Notes: generated from the letters alone by a model not told the origin. Positions 1 through 8,526 are shown, counted from the stretch's first letter. The stretch is 64,000 bases of DNA from Streptomyces sp. NWU339 (GCF_003143855.1 NZ_QFRK01000009.1:193192-257191); one strand, 5' to 3'. Program-made: numbers and translations.

Positions 1-106
1 GCGCCTGAAGTTCGGTCCCAGGGCGGCGCGTCGCCCGTCGGCCGACGAGGAGGAGCGCGGGGCCCCGCCCGCCACCGACAGGCAGTCGGCGGCTTCGGGT
101 CCGTAG
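1..106 (+). CDS. 3' end of an unidentified gene cut by the left edge
   Basis: Reading from base 2 gives an open frame that begins RLKFGPRAAR and ends at TAG (104-106). Nearly every third codon position is G or C, as in the certain genes here, and the other frames do not look coding, so I take it as a real C-terminus. The visible 34 residues are charged and hydrophilic and carry no recognisable domain. A basic start followed by an acidic patch is common for cytoplasmic tails of Streptomyces membrane proteins, but the function cannot be assigned. Confidence 0.5.
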   Translation, partial: RLKFGPRAARRPSADEEERGAPPATDRQSAASGP

Positions 107-162
107 GGCCTTTCCCGGTCCGTGCCCGGTGAACCCGGCGTCCCTCCTCGGTCGGCACGCGC

Positions 163-1512
163 TCAGTCCGGCATCCGGTGTGTCCCGGGCGCCGGCCACA
201 CCGCCCAGTGCCTGCCGGGGAACGGGGACGCCACCCGGACGAGCAGGGCCGTGAGTGCCAGCAGCGCGGCGGTGACGGCCGTCGCGCTGGCCAGCCACTG
301 CGGGGCGAGCGCGAGGCGGACGGCTCGGGACAGGAAGACGGACGGGAAGGACGGGCCGTAGGCGTGCGCCCCGACCAGGGCCGCGGGTACGACGACCGCC
401 GGCGCGAGCACCAGTGCGCCGGGGCGCACCACCAGGACCAGGGCCAGCGCCGTGCAGAGCACCGACAGGCCGACGGTGAGGGCGTGCAGGCCCAGTGCGG
501 AACCGTCGCAGTGCGGGGGGAAGTGGGCCACCGCGCACAGGGCGAGAGCCACCGCGGCGAGCCAGCTGGACCAGGTCAGGGACCGGCCCGCCTGTTCGGG
601 CGGACGCTCGGGGGCGGCGCCGGCGGGTCTCCGGCCGGGCCGCGTGCCCTGCCCCGTTCGCGCGCGGGGCCGGTGGTGCCTGATCCGGTGTCTCGAGCGC
701 AGGGCCGCCGCGCCCCGGGCACCGCGGTGGACGGTCCGGTATCCGGCCTCCGGCGTCGTTCCGCGCCCGTCCCCGGCTTCCTCGTCGTCCCGGATGCTCC
801 TCCGGGTCCCGCCCCCGTCCCGGCCGCTGTTCCCGGCTCGGTACGGGGCTCGGTGCCGGTCTCCGTACGCGTCGTCGTCCTGGTCGCCGTGGTCGTCCTC
901 GGAGCGGGACGGGGCCGGCGGGACCGTCGTCGGGCTGCCGGAGCGTTCCGGTGGCTCCTGCGCGGCCAGCCGGTCTATCAGCTCGATCAGTTCCTCGACG
1001 GAGCGGCCGGAGGCTGCGGCCCGCAGCGCCTCCTCACGGCAGTGGGGCGCCAGTTCCTCGTTCTGCAGCAGCGCCACCAGCCGGGTCACGTCCGCCACGG
1101 GACGGTGCGCCGCCGCGGCCCGGATCACCTCGTCGGCGCTGTCGGCGTCGCGGGGCGGCCGGGTCAGCAGGGCGACCAGACGGGCGACGTCCTCCACGGA
1201 CCGGCTCACTCCGACGGCGCGCAGGGCGTCGACCACGGCCGGCGTGTGCTCGGGCGAGCGTGCCAGCGACGTGATGAGGTCGGCGACCTCCTCCAGGGGG
1301 CGGTCCGACACCACCGCGCACATCAGGCCGCCGACGGCGTCCCCGGTGCTGAGCGGGGCCGGGTCCAGCAGGCCGGTGCCGGTGGCGGAGACCGTCGGGG
1401 CGGACGGAGGGGGCATCGTCGGCGGTGCCGGCGGGAGGGCCGGGTCCGTCCCGGCGGGTATCGCGGATCCGTTCGAGGTGTTCGAGGAGGGTGATGAAGA
1501 GCAGGTGGTCAT
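163..1512 (-). CDS. Membrane protein with N-terminal helical repeats and four C-terminal TM segments
   Basis: Function unknown. After a Pro/Ala-rich start, the first half holds four imperfect units of about 36 residues, each with an RSVEDVARLVALL-like helix (RPLEEVADLITSL, RSVEDVARLVALL, RPVADVTRLVALL, RSVEELIELIDRL), which suggests an alpha-solenoid. A charged, Arg-rich linker follows, then four hydrophobic segments, the first near SWLAAVALALCAVAHF. About 449 residues. I chose the ATG at 1512 because GGAG lies six bases upstream; ATG 1524 and ATG 1584 (the latter with its own GAGG) are alternatives. Codon bias supports coding. The layout suggests a cytoplasmic interaction module on a small membrane anchor, by inference only. 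Confidence 0.7.
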   Translation of the reverse strand: MTTCSSSPSSNTSNGSAIPAGTDPALPPAPPTMPPPSAPTVSATGTGLLDPAPLSTGDAVGGLMCAVVSDRPLEEVADLITSLARSPEHTPAVVDALRAVGVSRSVEDVARLVALLTRPPRDADSADEVIRAAAAHRPVADVTRLVALLQNEELAPHCREEALRAAASGRSVEELIELIDRLAAQEPPERSGSPTTVPPAPSRSEDDHGDQDDDAYGDRHRAPYRAGNSGRDGGGTRRSIRDDEEAGDGRGTTPEAGYRTVHRGARGAAALRSRHRIRHHRPRARTGQGTRPGRRPAGAAPERPPEQAGRSLTWSSWLAAVALALCAVAHFPPHCDGSALGLHALTVGLSVLCTALALVLVVRPGALVLAPAVVVPAALVGAHAYGPSFPSVFLSRAVRLALAPQWLASATAVTAALLALTALLVRVASPFPGRHWAVWPAPGTHRMPD

Positions 1513-1736
1513 GCTCGGCTCCATGAAGAAGGCGGAGGCCGCTCCTCGCCCCGGACGTACGAAGAGCGACGTTACGTGGACCATTACTAGGCGCCCTCGC
1601 CCCGCACGGCCACTCGGCTGGGCCATGGGTATGACCTGTAATGCTCCATGCGTCCGGCGGATGCCATAGCCGGGGCCGTTACCGGGCATCCAGACAGAGA
1701 GACCGTTGCCTCGCCGCGCTTGGAGGAGGACACCCC

Positions 1737-2060
1737 GTGGACACCACCACCGTGGTAATCGTCGCCGCCGTCGTCGCAGCCGCCGTGCTGGCCTGCGCCG
1801 TGGCCGTCCTGGTGCGGCTGGTCCGCACCCGGCGGGCGTTGCGGGACGCCGGTCTGCCCACGGGCCCACGTTGGGTGTTCTGGGGTGCGGTCCTCTACCT
1901 GGTGCTGCCGGCCGATCTGTTGCCCGACCCGGTCTATCTGGACGACATCGGCGTCCTGCTGCTCGCCCTGCGCACCATGCGCGGCTCCCTCGGCGCACGT
2001 TCCCTCGGGGCGGTGCCCCGGCGACCGGACCGTGAACCCGCCGATGACTACGCTCCGTAA
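1737..2060 (+). CDS. DUF1232 (YkvA-like) membrane protein
   Basis: Small membrane protein of 107 residues. An N-terminal TM helix (VVIVAAVVAAAVLACAVAVL) is followed by a DUF1232 core with the family hallmark: a hydrophobic helix running into PADLLPDPVYLDDIGVLLL. No biochemical role is established for DUF1232 proteins. The GTG start at 1737 is set by a strong GGAGGAGG about nine bases upstream. It is divergent from the helical-repeat membrane protein and lies 119 bases before the graspetide precursor, but nothing indicates a shared function. Confidence 0.85.
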   Translation: MDTTTVVIVAAVVAAAVLACAVAVLVRLVRTRRALRDAGLPTGPRWVFWGAVLYLVLPADLLPDPVYLDDIGVLLLALRTMRGSLGARSLGAVPRRPDREPADDYAP

Positions 2061-2179
2061 GGAAACCAACCACCCGTTCGATTCGTATAAGTCTCTGGAA
2101 GCCAAAACAAGTCGGCGGACCAAGCGGCGGCGCGCAGTGGCCCGTCGCTGGTCGGCGCGGTACCGACGAGGGAGAGACG

Positions 2180-2371
2180 ATGCAACCGTTCGCGCTCAAC
2201 TACGCACGTCCGGCACCGGAGTTGGTCGTAACCACTCCGTATGTGTACGACTCTGGGCTGCAGTTGAACGTACTCGTCGACGGACGGGTGGCGGCCTGCG
2301 ATCACGCACTGTTGCGGGAGGTGGGCACCACCACGTCCACCGCGGGGTCCAAGACCCACTTCGACGACTGA
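2180..2371 (+). CDS. tgmA: Graspetide (ATP-grasp-modified RiPP) precursor TgmA
   Basis: A 63-residue RiPP precursor. The N-terminal leader contains the PFALNYARP motif typical of the Streptomyces tgm family. The C-terminal core, residues 50-63 (TTTSTAGSKTHFDD), has a Thr/Ser/Lys cluster ahead of two Asp residues. In this family an ATP-grasp ligase joins side-chain hydroxyls or amines to side-chain carboxylates as omega-esters or amides. Likely acceptors are T50-T52, S53, T54, S57, K58 and T59; likely donors are D62, D63 and perhaps E47. AGGGAGAGACG precedes the ATG. The ligase starts 16 bases downstream, so the two form one operon. Confidence 0.9.
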   Translation: MQPFALNYARPAPELVVTTPYVYDSGLQLNVLVDGRVAACDHALLREVGTTTSTAGSKTHFDD

Positions 2372-2387
2372 CCATGGACCGCAGACG

Positions 2388-3371
2388 ATGACCGTACTGA
2401 TCCTCACCTGTGAAGAGGACGTGACCGCCGACATGGTGATCGTGCATCTGCACGGTTCCGGGGTGCCGGTGGTGCGCCTCGACCCGGCAGATCTGACCGG
2501 CGGGGTCTCGCTCTCGGGTGAATACGTCCACGGCCGCTTCCGCGGCCATCTCTCCGCCGGGGGGCGACTGGTGAGCATCGGCGGGCTGCGGTCCGTGTGG
2601 GTGCGCAGGCCGGGCACCCCGGCCGGGCGGGCGGCCCGGCCGTCGCCGTGGCTGACCGAGGAGGCCGCCCAGGCTCTCTACGGCATGCTGCGCGGCTCGG
2701 ACGCCCGCTGGATGAACCATCCGGACGCGGCCCGGCAGGCCCGCCACAAGCCATGGCAGCTACGACTGGCCCAGCGCTGCGGCCTGCCCGTGCCCGCCAC
2801 GGTGATCACGACCTTCCCGCGCGCCGCCCGGGAGTTCGCGGAGCGCTTCCCGGACCTGGTGGTCAAGCCGGTCTCCGGAGCACATCCGCAGGATCCGCCG
2901 CGGGCCGTTCCGACCAGCCGGGTGGCGCCGGACACCGACTTCGCCGCCGTGGCGTTCGGACCGACACTGCTCCAGCGGCGCATCGCGAAGCGGGCCGACA
3001 TCCGGCTCACCGTCGTGGGCGAGCGTCTGCTCGCCGCCCGCAAGGCGACGGCCCCGGACGCGGAACCGGCGGAGGTCGATGTGCGTTTCGCCACATCCCC
3101 CTCCCCCTGGGAGCCGGTCGACGTGCCGCCACGCACCGCCGACGCCGTCCACGCCTATCTGCGTGAGGCCGAACTGGCGTACGGAGCCTTCGACTTCGTC
3201 GAGGCCGCGGACGGAACGTGGTGGTTCCTGGAGTGCAATCAATCGGGTCAGTTCGGATTCGTCGAGGTGGAGACGGGACAGCCGATCGCCCGCGCCGTCG
3301 CCGAGTGGCTGGCCCGGCCCGCTCCCAAAGAGACTCCGGGGGTCAACGGGGTGCGCACCACGGCGCACTGA
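2388..3371 (+). CDS. tgmB: ATP-grasp ribosomal peptide maturase TgmB
   Basis: A 327-residue ATP-grasp ligase of the MvdD/TgmB type, predicted to form the omega-ester or amide cross-links in the TgmA core in the cytoplasm. The N-terminal pre-ATP-grasp domain starts MTVLILTCEEDVTADMV. The ATP-grasp fold is visible from about residue 120, with the nucleotide-binding segment FPDLVVKPVSG and the metal-binding end FDFVEAADGTWWFLECNQSG, where E and N coordinate Mg. Length is normal for the family. It sits immediately after tgmA. The PIMT-like methyltransferase (tgmC) that often follows in Streptomyces is absent; a hairpin and a convergent small gene lie there instead. Confidence 0.92.
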   Translation: MTVLILTCEEDVTADMVIVHLHGSGVPVVRLDPADLTGGVSLSGEYVHGRFRGHLSAGGRLVSIGGLRSVWVRRPGTPAGRAARPSPWLTEEAAQALYGMLRGSDARWMNHPDAARQARHKPWQLRLAQRCGLPVPATVITTFPRAAREFAERFPDLVVKPVSGAHPQDPPRAVPTSRVAPDTDFAAVAFGPTLLQRRIAKRADIRLTVVGERLLAARKATAPDAEPAEVDVRFATSPSPWEPVDVPPRTADAVHAYLREAELAYGAFDFVEAADGTWWFLECNQSGQFGFVEVETGQPIARAVAEWLARPAPKETPGVNGVRTTAH

Positions 3372-3410
3372 GGGCCCGTCACCACGCCTGGGCGCGGTGG
3401 TACGGGCCCT
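3371..3410. terminator. Bidirectional hairpin after tgmB
   Basis: AGGGCCCGT at 3371-3379 pairs with ACGGGCCCT at 3402-3410, and the stem continues with ACCAC/GTGGT after a one-base bulge. It overlaps the tgmB stop codon and separates tgmB from the convergent small gene, so it probably serves both. There is no U-run, as is usual in Streptomyces. Confidence 0.65.
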
Positions 3411-3419
3411 TCCTCCGGG

Positions 3420-3635
3420 TCAGTGCGGCCGGGGGCCGGGCAACAGGGCGGTGCGCTGCCAGCCGTTGCCCGGGGACTGCGGACGGTCGAGGCCCGGGGT
3501 GTACCCGGACGACTGCAGGGGCCGCATGACCAGCTCCATTTCCCTGCTCACTCGTTCGGCCTCCCTGCGGACCTGCGCGGGCACATCGCCGCGCTCCGCG
3601 ATGAGTCGGTCGTAGATGGGGGAATCCTGGAACAC
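3420..3635 (-). CDS. Small hypothetical protein convergent with tgmAB
   Basis: A 71-residue soluble protein beginning MFQDSPIYDRLIAERGDVP. The first two thirds are a charged helix (VRREAERVSREMELVM), then a Pro/Gly-rich tail. The start is GTG at 3635, preceded by an AGAGAGG stretch. G/C bias at third positions supports coding. I recognise no domain. It converges on tgmB across a hairpin, so any link to the graspetide is only positional. Confidence 0.6.
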   Translation of the reverse strand: MFQDSPIYDRLIAERGDVPAQVRREAERVSREMELVMRPLQSSGYTPGLDRPQSPGNGWQRTALLPGPRPH

Positions 3636-3807
3636 CCGGCAACGCGCCTCTCTGCTCGTCGCCCCCGGAGCGGGGGCGCGACTGCCGAGTGTAGGCGCCC
3701 GGACACCATGAAGTGGGAATTCACCCGTACGACTTGACGCAGACCGGGACAGGAGGGGCAGCCGGCGCGAGCCCCGGTCCGGCCGGGCCCGGCGCGGTCC
3801 GGCCCGG

Positions 3808-4290
3808 TCAGGCTCCCGTCGTGGAGCCGGGGCGAACGATCATGAGGATCGTCACCGTCGCCCACAGCAGGTTGAACACACCGGTGGACATGGCCAGTCG
3901 CACCGTGGCCTGCCGGTCGACGGAGCGGCCCTCCGCCACCTGCTCGACGAACTCCTCCTGACCGGGCAGGACGAAGGCGATCAGGACGCCCGCGGCGGCC
4001 GCCGTCAGGGCGATGGAGGTGATGAGCCAGCCATCGCCCAGGACCCCCATGGCGAGAGCGGTGGCGAGCCCGAGAACGGGCACCGCGATTCCTATCCGGG
4101 CGTAGACCCCGCAGATGCGGTGCAGCACTCCAACCGTGGTCACCGTCACCGTCACCGCCGCCGCCGCGGGCCCGCCGCCCCCGGCGGCGGCCCGGCGCAC
4201 GGCCGGCGGGAACATGCTCGCCGCGACGGTCACGGGACCGACGGCGACGATGGCGGCGAGGACGTGGACGGACAGCAGGAACTTGGTCAC
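3808..4290 (-). CDS. Four-TM integral membrane protein (DUF2269-like)
   Basis: A 160-residue protein with four hydrophobic segments: an N-terminal LLSVHVLAAIVAVGPVTVAA helix, then IGIAVPVLGLATALAMGVL, SIALTAAAAGVLIAFVL and VFNLLWATVTILMIV. The pattern, with HVLAAI in the first helix, resembles DUF2269 predicted membrane proteins. It is divergently transcribed from the GlxA-type regulator with about 190 bases between, so regulation by that neighbour is plausible. No transport or enzymatic motif is visible. Confidence 0.75.
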   Translation of the reverse strand: MTKFLLSVHVLAAIVAVGPVTVAASMFPPAVRRAAAGGGGPAAAAVTVTVTTVGVLHRICGVYARIGIAVPVLGLATALAMGVLGDGWLITSIALTAAAAGVLIAFVLPGQEEFVEQVAEGRSVDRQATVRLAMSTGVFNLLWATVTILMIVRPGSTTGA

Positions 4291-4478
4291 CGGGGCTCTT
4301 TCCTTGGTGTGGTCAGCGGTGCCGGGCCCACGTTAGGAGCCCGGGGGACGATCACCCAGGGGCCGGACCGACAGCTTCCAACGGATTCCCGCCAACACCG
4401 CCGAGCTGCCCTCCCGGCCGTCGCCGTACCGTCGCCCCGTCTCTTGTCGCTGGCGGGAACCCGTCTATCGTGGCTTTC

Positions 4479-5450
4479 ATGCACTCCGTGGCGATTCTGC
4501 TGCTCGACCGGGTCATCCCGTTCGACATGGCGGCCCCCATGCAGACCTTCGACTGGACGCAGCTGCCCGACGGCCGGCCCGCCTACCGGGTGCGCCCGTG
4601 CGCGGAGACACCCGAGGTGGTGGCGGACGGCGGGCTGGTCCTGCGTGTCGACCGCGGACTGGAGGCCCTGGCGGACGCCGACACGATCATCGTCCCGGGT
4701 TGCGCCGAGGGTGCCGCGCCGCTCTCCCCCGCCGTCCGCGCGGCGCTGCGCCGGGCGGCCGAGGCGGGCACCCGGATCGCCTCGGTGTGCGTGGGCGCGT
4801 TCGTCCTGGCGGAGGCCGGGTTGCTGGACGGGCTGCGCGCCACCACGCACTGGGTGGCCGCGGACCAGCTGGCCCGTGACTTTCCTCGCGTCGAGGTGAA
4901 GCCCGACGTGCTCTACGTCGACAACGGGCAGATCCTCACCTCGGCCGGCGCCGCCGCCGCGCTGGACATGTGCCTGCACATGATCCGCCGGGACCTCGGC
5001 TCGGCCGTGGCCGCGAACACGGCCCGGATGTCCGTCATGCCGCTGGAACGGGAGGGCGGGCAGGCCCAGTTCATCGTGCACCAGTACCCGCCCGTGCCCC
5101 GTGGGTCGGCCCTGGAGCCGCTTCTGGAGTGGCTCGAGGACAATCTGGCACACGAGGTCACCCTCGGGGCGATGGCGGCGCGCGCCGGGATGAGCGAGCG
5201 CACCTTCGGCCGCCGGTTCCGTGAGCAGACGGGTACCACGCCGGTGCAGTGGCTGCTGCGGGCGCGGGTGCGGCGGGCGCAGTACCTGCTGGAGAACAGC
5301 GACTACACCGTCGAACGGATCGCCCAGCAGTCGGGGTTCGGCTCGCCCACGGCGTTCCGTGAGCGGTTCCGCAAGGTGGTGGGCACCACACCGTATGCGT
5401 ATCGGTCGGCGTTCCACGGGCGACGGCCCGTCGCGAGCACCGGCTCGTAG
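4479..5450 (+). CDS. GlxA-family AraC-type transcriptional regulator
   Basis: A 323-residue regulator. The N-terminal DJ-1/PfpI-like domain (about 1-190) keeps the nucleophile-elbow cysteine in ASVCVGAFVLAEAG. In GlxA-family regulators this domain is generally a ligand sensor rather than an enzyme. The C-terminal AraC DNA-binding domain (about 225-315) has both helix-turn-helix motifs, around LGAMAARAGMSERTFGRRF and IAQQSGFGSPTAFRERF. I chose ATG 4479; GTG 4470 is in frame, and neither has a strong Shine-Dalgarno. It is divergent from the four-TM protein, a natural candidate target. Confidence 0.9.
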   Translation: MHSVAILLLDRVIPFDMAAPMQTFDWTQLPDGRPAYRVRPCAETPEVVADGGLVLRVDRGLEALADADTIIVPGCAEGAAPLSPAVRAALRRAAEAGTRIASVCVGAFVLAEAGLLDGLRATTHWVAADQLARDFPRVEVKPDVLYVDNGQILTSAGAAAALDMCLHMIRRDLGSAVAANTARMSVMPLEREGGQAQFIVHQYPPVPRGSALEPLLEWLEDNLAHEVTLGAMAARAGMSERTFGRRFREQTGTTPVQWLLRARVRRAQYLLENSDYTVERIAQQSGFGSPTAFRERFRKVVGTTPYAYRSAFHGRRPVASTGS

Positions 5451-5500
5451 CCGGAGACCTGCCTGCTTCGGCGGAACGGCGGAACACAGCCCGGGAGCCG

Positions 5501-5761
5501 TCACCCGACCAGCGACCGGCCGCTCTCCTCGTCCGCGCCCGTGGTCCGGATGTCCGCCGCGCTCCGCTCCCCGGTGAGCAGCGCGTCCGCGCGGGCCACG
5601 GCCTCACGGATGCCGGCTGTTCCCGTCATGACGCAGAGCGTGTACGTGATGTCCTCCAACTCGCGCGCCGCGACGGGCGAGTACCGCTCCGCCTGCGCGA
5701 TCCGCAGCGTCGCGTAACGCGTCAGCAACTGTCTGACCCTCTTGGGATCCGGTACCAGCAC
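5501..5761 (-). CDS. DUF5133 domain protein
   Basis: An 86-residue protein of the Streptomyces DUF5133 family: a helical N-terminus (PDPKRVRQLLTRYATLRIAQAE) and the conserved core RELEDITYTLCVMTGT followed by an amphipathic helix. The family function is unknown. GTG 5761 is chosen because AGAGAGG ends seven bases upstream. It converges on the GlxA regulator. Confidence 0.8.
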   Translation of the reverse strand: MLVPDPKRVRQLLTRYATLRIAQAERYSPVAARELEDITYTLCVMTGTAGIREAVARADALLTGERSAADIRTTGADEESGRSLVG

Positions 5762-5961
5762 GAAAGCGCCTCTCTCTGATCTCTGAGTGTGACGGGCGCC
5801 TACCCGGATCACACCGAAACATTCATCCCATTTGCTCAACTGGTCGGAATTGGCGAGAACTCGGCACCCCGCCGCCCCGGTCGGTATGGCACGCTCGGGC
5901 CCGACAGGGGGCCGGGCACCACCGGCCGGTGGCGGACGCACGGCACGGGAGAAGCGACGGC

Positions 5962-6864
5962 ATGCGTATCGGACTGCTCGGCACCGGTCCCTGGGCACAG
6001 GCGGCACACGCCCCCGCGCTGAGCGGGCACCAGGACCTCGACTTCACCGGCGTGTGGGGCCGCCGCTTCGACGCCGCCGAGGAACTGGCCGACCGGCACG
6101 GCACGCGCGCGTACGACGACGTCGACGCGCTGATCGCCGACGTGGACGCCGTCGCCGTGGCCCTGCCGCCGGACGTGCAGGCCGGCCTCGCGGTCCGTGC
6201 GGCGCGGGCGGGACGCCATCTGCTGCTCGACAAGCCGCTCGCCCCGACGGTGGCGCAGGGGCGGGCGGTGGCGGAGGCGGTCGAGGAGGCGCGGGTCGCC
6301 TCCGTGGTCTTCTTCACCACCCGCTTCCAGCCCGAACCGGCGGCGTGGATCAGTGAACAGGCCGGCGTGGGCGGTTGGTTCACCGCGCGGGCGGAGTGGC
6401 TCGGGTCGGTGTTCACCTCCGGCGACAGCCCGTTCGCGGCCTCGCCCTGGCGGCGGGAGAAGGGCGCGCTGTGGGACGTCGGCCCGCACGCCCTGTCCGT
6501 ACTGCTGCCCCTGCTGGGCGACGCCCGGCAGGTGTCGGCGGCGGCGCACGGCCCCGGCGACACCGTCCATCTCGTACTGGAGCACACGAGCGACGCTTCG
6601 AGCGCCATCACCCTGAGCCTGACCGCTCCCCCGGCCGCCGCCGGCGCCACCGTGGAGCTCCGCGGCAAGTCCGGCGTCACCGTCCTGCCGAAGACGGCCC
6701 ACGGGGCGGTTCCCGCCCTCGGACGGGCCGTCGACGCGCTCCTCACCGCCGCGGACACCGGCAGGCCGCACCCCTGCGACGCCGCGTTCGCGCTCCGCGT
6801 CACCGAGATCCTGGCCGGCGCGGAGCACCTGCTCGACAGCGGAACGACCCGGTCCGGCCTCTGA
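5962..6864 (+). CDS. Gfo/Idh/MocA-family oxidoreductase
   Basis: A 300-residue NAD(P)-dependent oxidoreductase. The Rossmann N-terminus MRIGLLGTGPWAQAAHAPAL carries GxGxxA, and the family EKP-type motif appears as LLLDKPLAPT at about residues 91-100. The C-terminal beta-sheet substrate domain follows, with KGALWDVGPHALSVLLPLLG holding the conserved D and H. The members oxidise or reduce sugars, inositols and related polyols; the substrate cannot be read here. ATG 5962 is chosen over an upstream in-frame ATG (5929) because GGGAGAAG lies seven bases before it. Confidence 0.88.
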   Translation: MRIGLLGTGPWAQAAHAPALSGHQDLDFTGVWGRRFDAAEELADRHGTRAYDDVDALIADVDAVAVALPPDVQAGLAVRAARAGRHLLLDKPLAPTVAQGRAVAEAVEEARVASVVFFTTRFQPEPAAWISEQAGVGGWFTARAEWLGSVFTSGDSPFAASPWRREKGALWDVGPHALSVLLPLLGDARQVSAAAHGPGDTVHLVLEHTSDASSAITLSLTAPPAAAGATVELRGKSGVTVLPKTAHGAVPALGRAVDALLTAADTGRPHPCDAAFALRVTEILAGAEHLLDSGTTRSGL

Positions 6865-7031
6865 CGTCTCCGGCTCAAACGGCGCCCAAGAAGCGCTCAA
6901 GCAATCGTGGGGTCCTCGTACGCTGTTCAAGTGACCGCCGATCAGGGCGGGTTGAGGGGCAGCCGGACCCGTTGGCGGGGATCGTTCCGGTCCGTACCAT
7001 CAAAACCACGCGCCGGTGCCGATGCACGGCC

Positions 7032-7045
7032 TGAGAGCGCTCTCA
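7032..7045. promoter_or_regulatory. LacI-type operator-like palindrome, upstream copy
   Basis: TGAGAGCGCTCTCA is a perfect 14-bp palindrome with the central GCGC of LacI-family operators. It lies 85 bases before the GH64 glucanase start, with a related palindrome centred 18 bp downstream. Confidence 0.6.
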
Positions 7046-7050
7046 CCCCC

Positions 7051-7062
7051 TGGAGCGCTCCA
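7051..7062. promoter_or_regulatory. LacI-type operator-like palindrome, downstream copy
   Basis: TGGAGCGCTCCA is a perfect 12-bp palindrome, one base pair per arm short of the CebR box TGGGAGCGCTCCCA of streptomycetes. It lies 68 bases before the glucanase ATG. The paired arrangement suggests repression by a sugar-responsive LacI-family regulator. Confidence 0.6.
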
Positions 7063-7129
7063 CGCCCCAAGACTCCAGGCCGGGTCGACGCCGCCCACAA
7101 CCCCCACGACCACCTCAGGAGACCCCCAC

Positions 7130-8326
7130 ATGACTCTCCGTCACCAGCGTTCCCTCGGCCGCCGGAAGGTCCTCTTCGCTCTCGGTGGGGCAGCCGTGAC
7201 CGCGCCCGCCGTCGCCGCGTTCGCCCCCCACGCCCTCGCGAAGACGCCTGCCGACACGAAGGCCGCCGCGGGCCCCCTCCCGCTGACGATCGTCAACAAC
7301 AGCGGTTCCTTCGACAACGCGAGCGTGCACCTCTACATCGTGGGCAACCAGGACGGCCGTCAGGTACGGGTCACCCCCGACGGCACCCTGGCCCCGATCG
7401 CCCTGTCGGACAACGGCGCCGACGGCTTCACCGACTACGCGATCAGCCTGGCCGGCAGCGGCGAGACCAGGCTGTCCCTGCCGTACATGTCCGGCCGTGT
7501 CTACGTGGCCCTCGGTGCGAAGCTCAAGTTCAAGGCCGTCACGGACGGCAACGGCGACGCGGCGCTGCAGTACCCGGCGGGCTGGGTCACCTCGGACCCC
7601 AACTACGGTGTGCTGCACGACTGCGCCGAGTTCACCTACAACTCCGCAGGCATGTTCTGCAACACCACGATGGTCGACATGTTCAGCGTGCCGCTCGGCA
7701 TCCGGCTCACCGGCTCCGAGGACCAGACCGCGGGCGCCTTCCGCGAGGGGGGCCGCCGCGCCGTGTTCGGCGCCATCAGGCAGGTGGAGGCGTTCTCGCT
7801 GCTCGTCGTGGACGACACCCGGATCATCGCGCCGGGACACGGACTGGATTCGGGTCTGTTCGCCGAGGACTACCTCGCCCCGTACATCGACGAGGTGTGG
7901 AGCACCTACACCGGCCGGGACCTGAAGGTCACCACCAACGCCGGAACCTTCACCGGCCGGGTGCGCGGCGAGCGGTTCACCTTCGACGGGCCCGCCCAGG
8001 TCTCCTTCGGCAAGCCGTCCACGCGGGACGTGCTCTTCTGCGACGGAGCGCTCGCCGCCCCCAACGACGGTACGACCGGCCCGGTCGCCGCCGTGCTCGG
8101 CGCCGGCTTCAACCGCTCGACGCTGCTCAGCCACCCCGACCAGCCGACCACCGACGCCTCGGCCTTCTACCGGACCGAGCTCACCAACCACTACTCCAAG
8201 GCCGTGCACACGGCCACGGAGGACGGAAAGGCGTACGGCTTCGCCTTCGACGACGTCGCCGGCTTCGCCTCCTACATCCAGGACACGGCCCCCACCGGCC
8301 TGCGCCTGACGCTGTCGCCCTTCTAG
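7130..8326 (+). CDS. Secreted GH64 endo-beta-1,3-glucanase
   Basis: A 398-residue secreted enzyme of glycoside hydrolase family 64, which cuts long beta-1,3-glucans such as fungal wall glucan or laminarin, mainly releasing pentasaccharides. The signal peptide is Tat-like: GRRKVLF, a hydrophobic stretch, then FAPHALA. Family features include the N-terminal LTIVNNSG strand, YNSAGMFCNTTMVDMFSVPL and a C-terminal LTNHYSKAVHTATEDGKAYGF block. No carbohydrate-binding module follows, so this is the short form. AGGAG lies eight bases before the ATG. Two operator-like palindromes upstream suggest substrate-dependent control. Confidence 0.9.
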   Translation: MTLRHQRSLGRRKVLFALGGAAVTAPAVAAFAPHALAKTPADTKAAAGPLPLTIVNNSGSFDNASVHLYIVGNQDGRQVRVTPDGTLAPIALSDNGADGFTDYAISLAGSGETRLSLPYMSGRVYVALGAKLKFKAVTDGNGDAALQYPAGWVTSDPNYGVLHDCAEFTYNSAGMFCNTTMVDMFSVPLGIRLTGSEDQTAGAFREGGRRAVFGAIRQVEAFSLLVVDDTRIIAPGHGLDSGLFAEDYLAPYIDEVWSTYTGRDLKVTTNAGTFTGRVRGERFTFDGPAQVSFGKPSTRDVLFCDGALAAPNDGTTGPVAAVLGAGFNRSTLLSHPDQPTTDASAFYRTELTNHYSKAVHTATEDGKAYGFAFDDVAGFASYIQDTAPTGLRLTLSPF

Positions 8327-8526
8327 ACGCCTCGGAGCAGCCCGGACGGCGGTCTTCGCAGTGTTTTCCGCGGGCCGGGGAAGGTACTCCTGCACCTGAG
8401 GAGCGGCCCTTCGAGGCGGTGCCCCGTGTGTTCCGGATGCACGGCGGGCCCCCGCGTTGAATGGTGATATCGGACCCGATGACCGCACCGGGGCCGCTAC
8501 AACGTCCGGACCCGAGGAGCCAGAAG

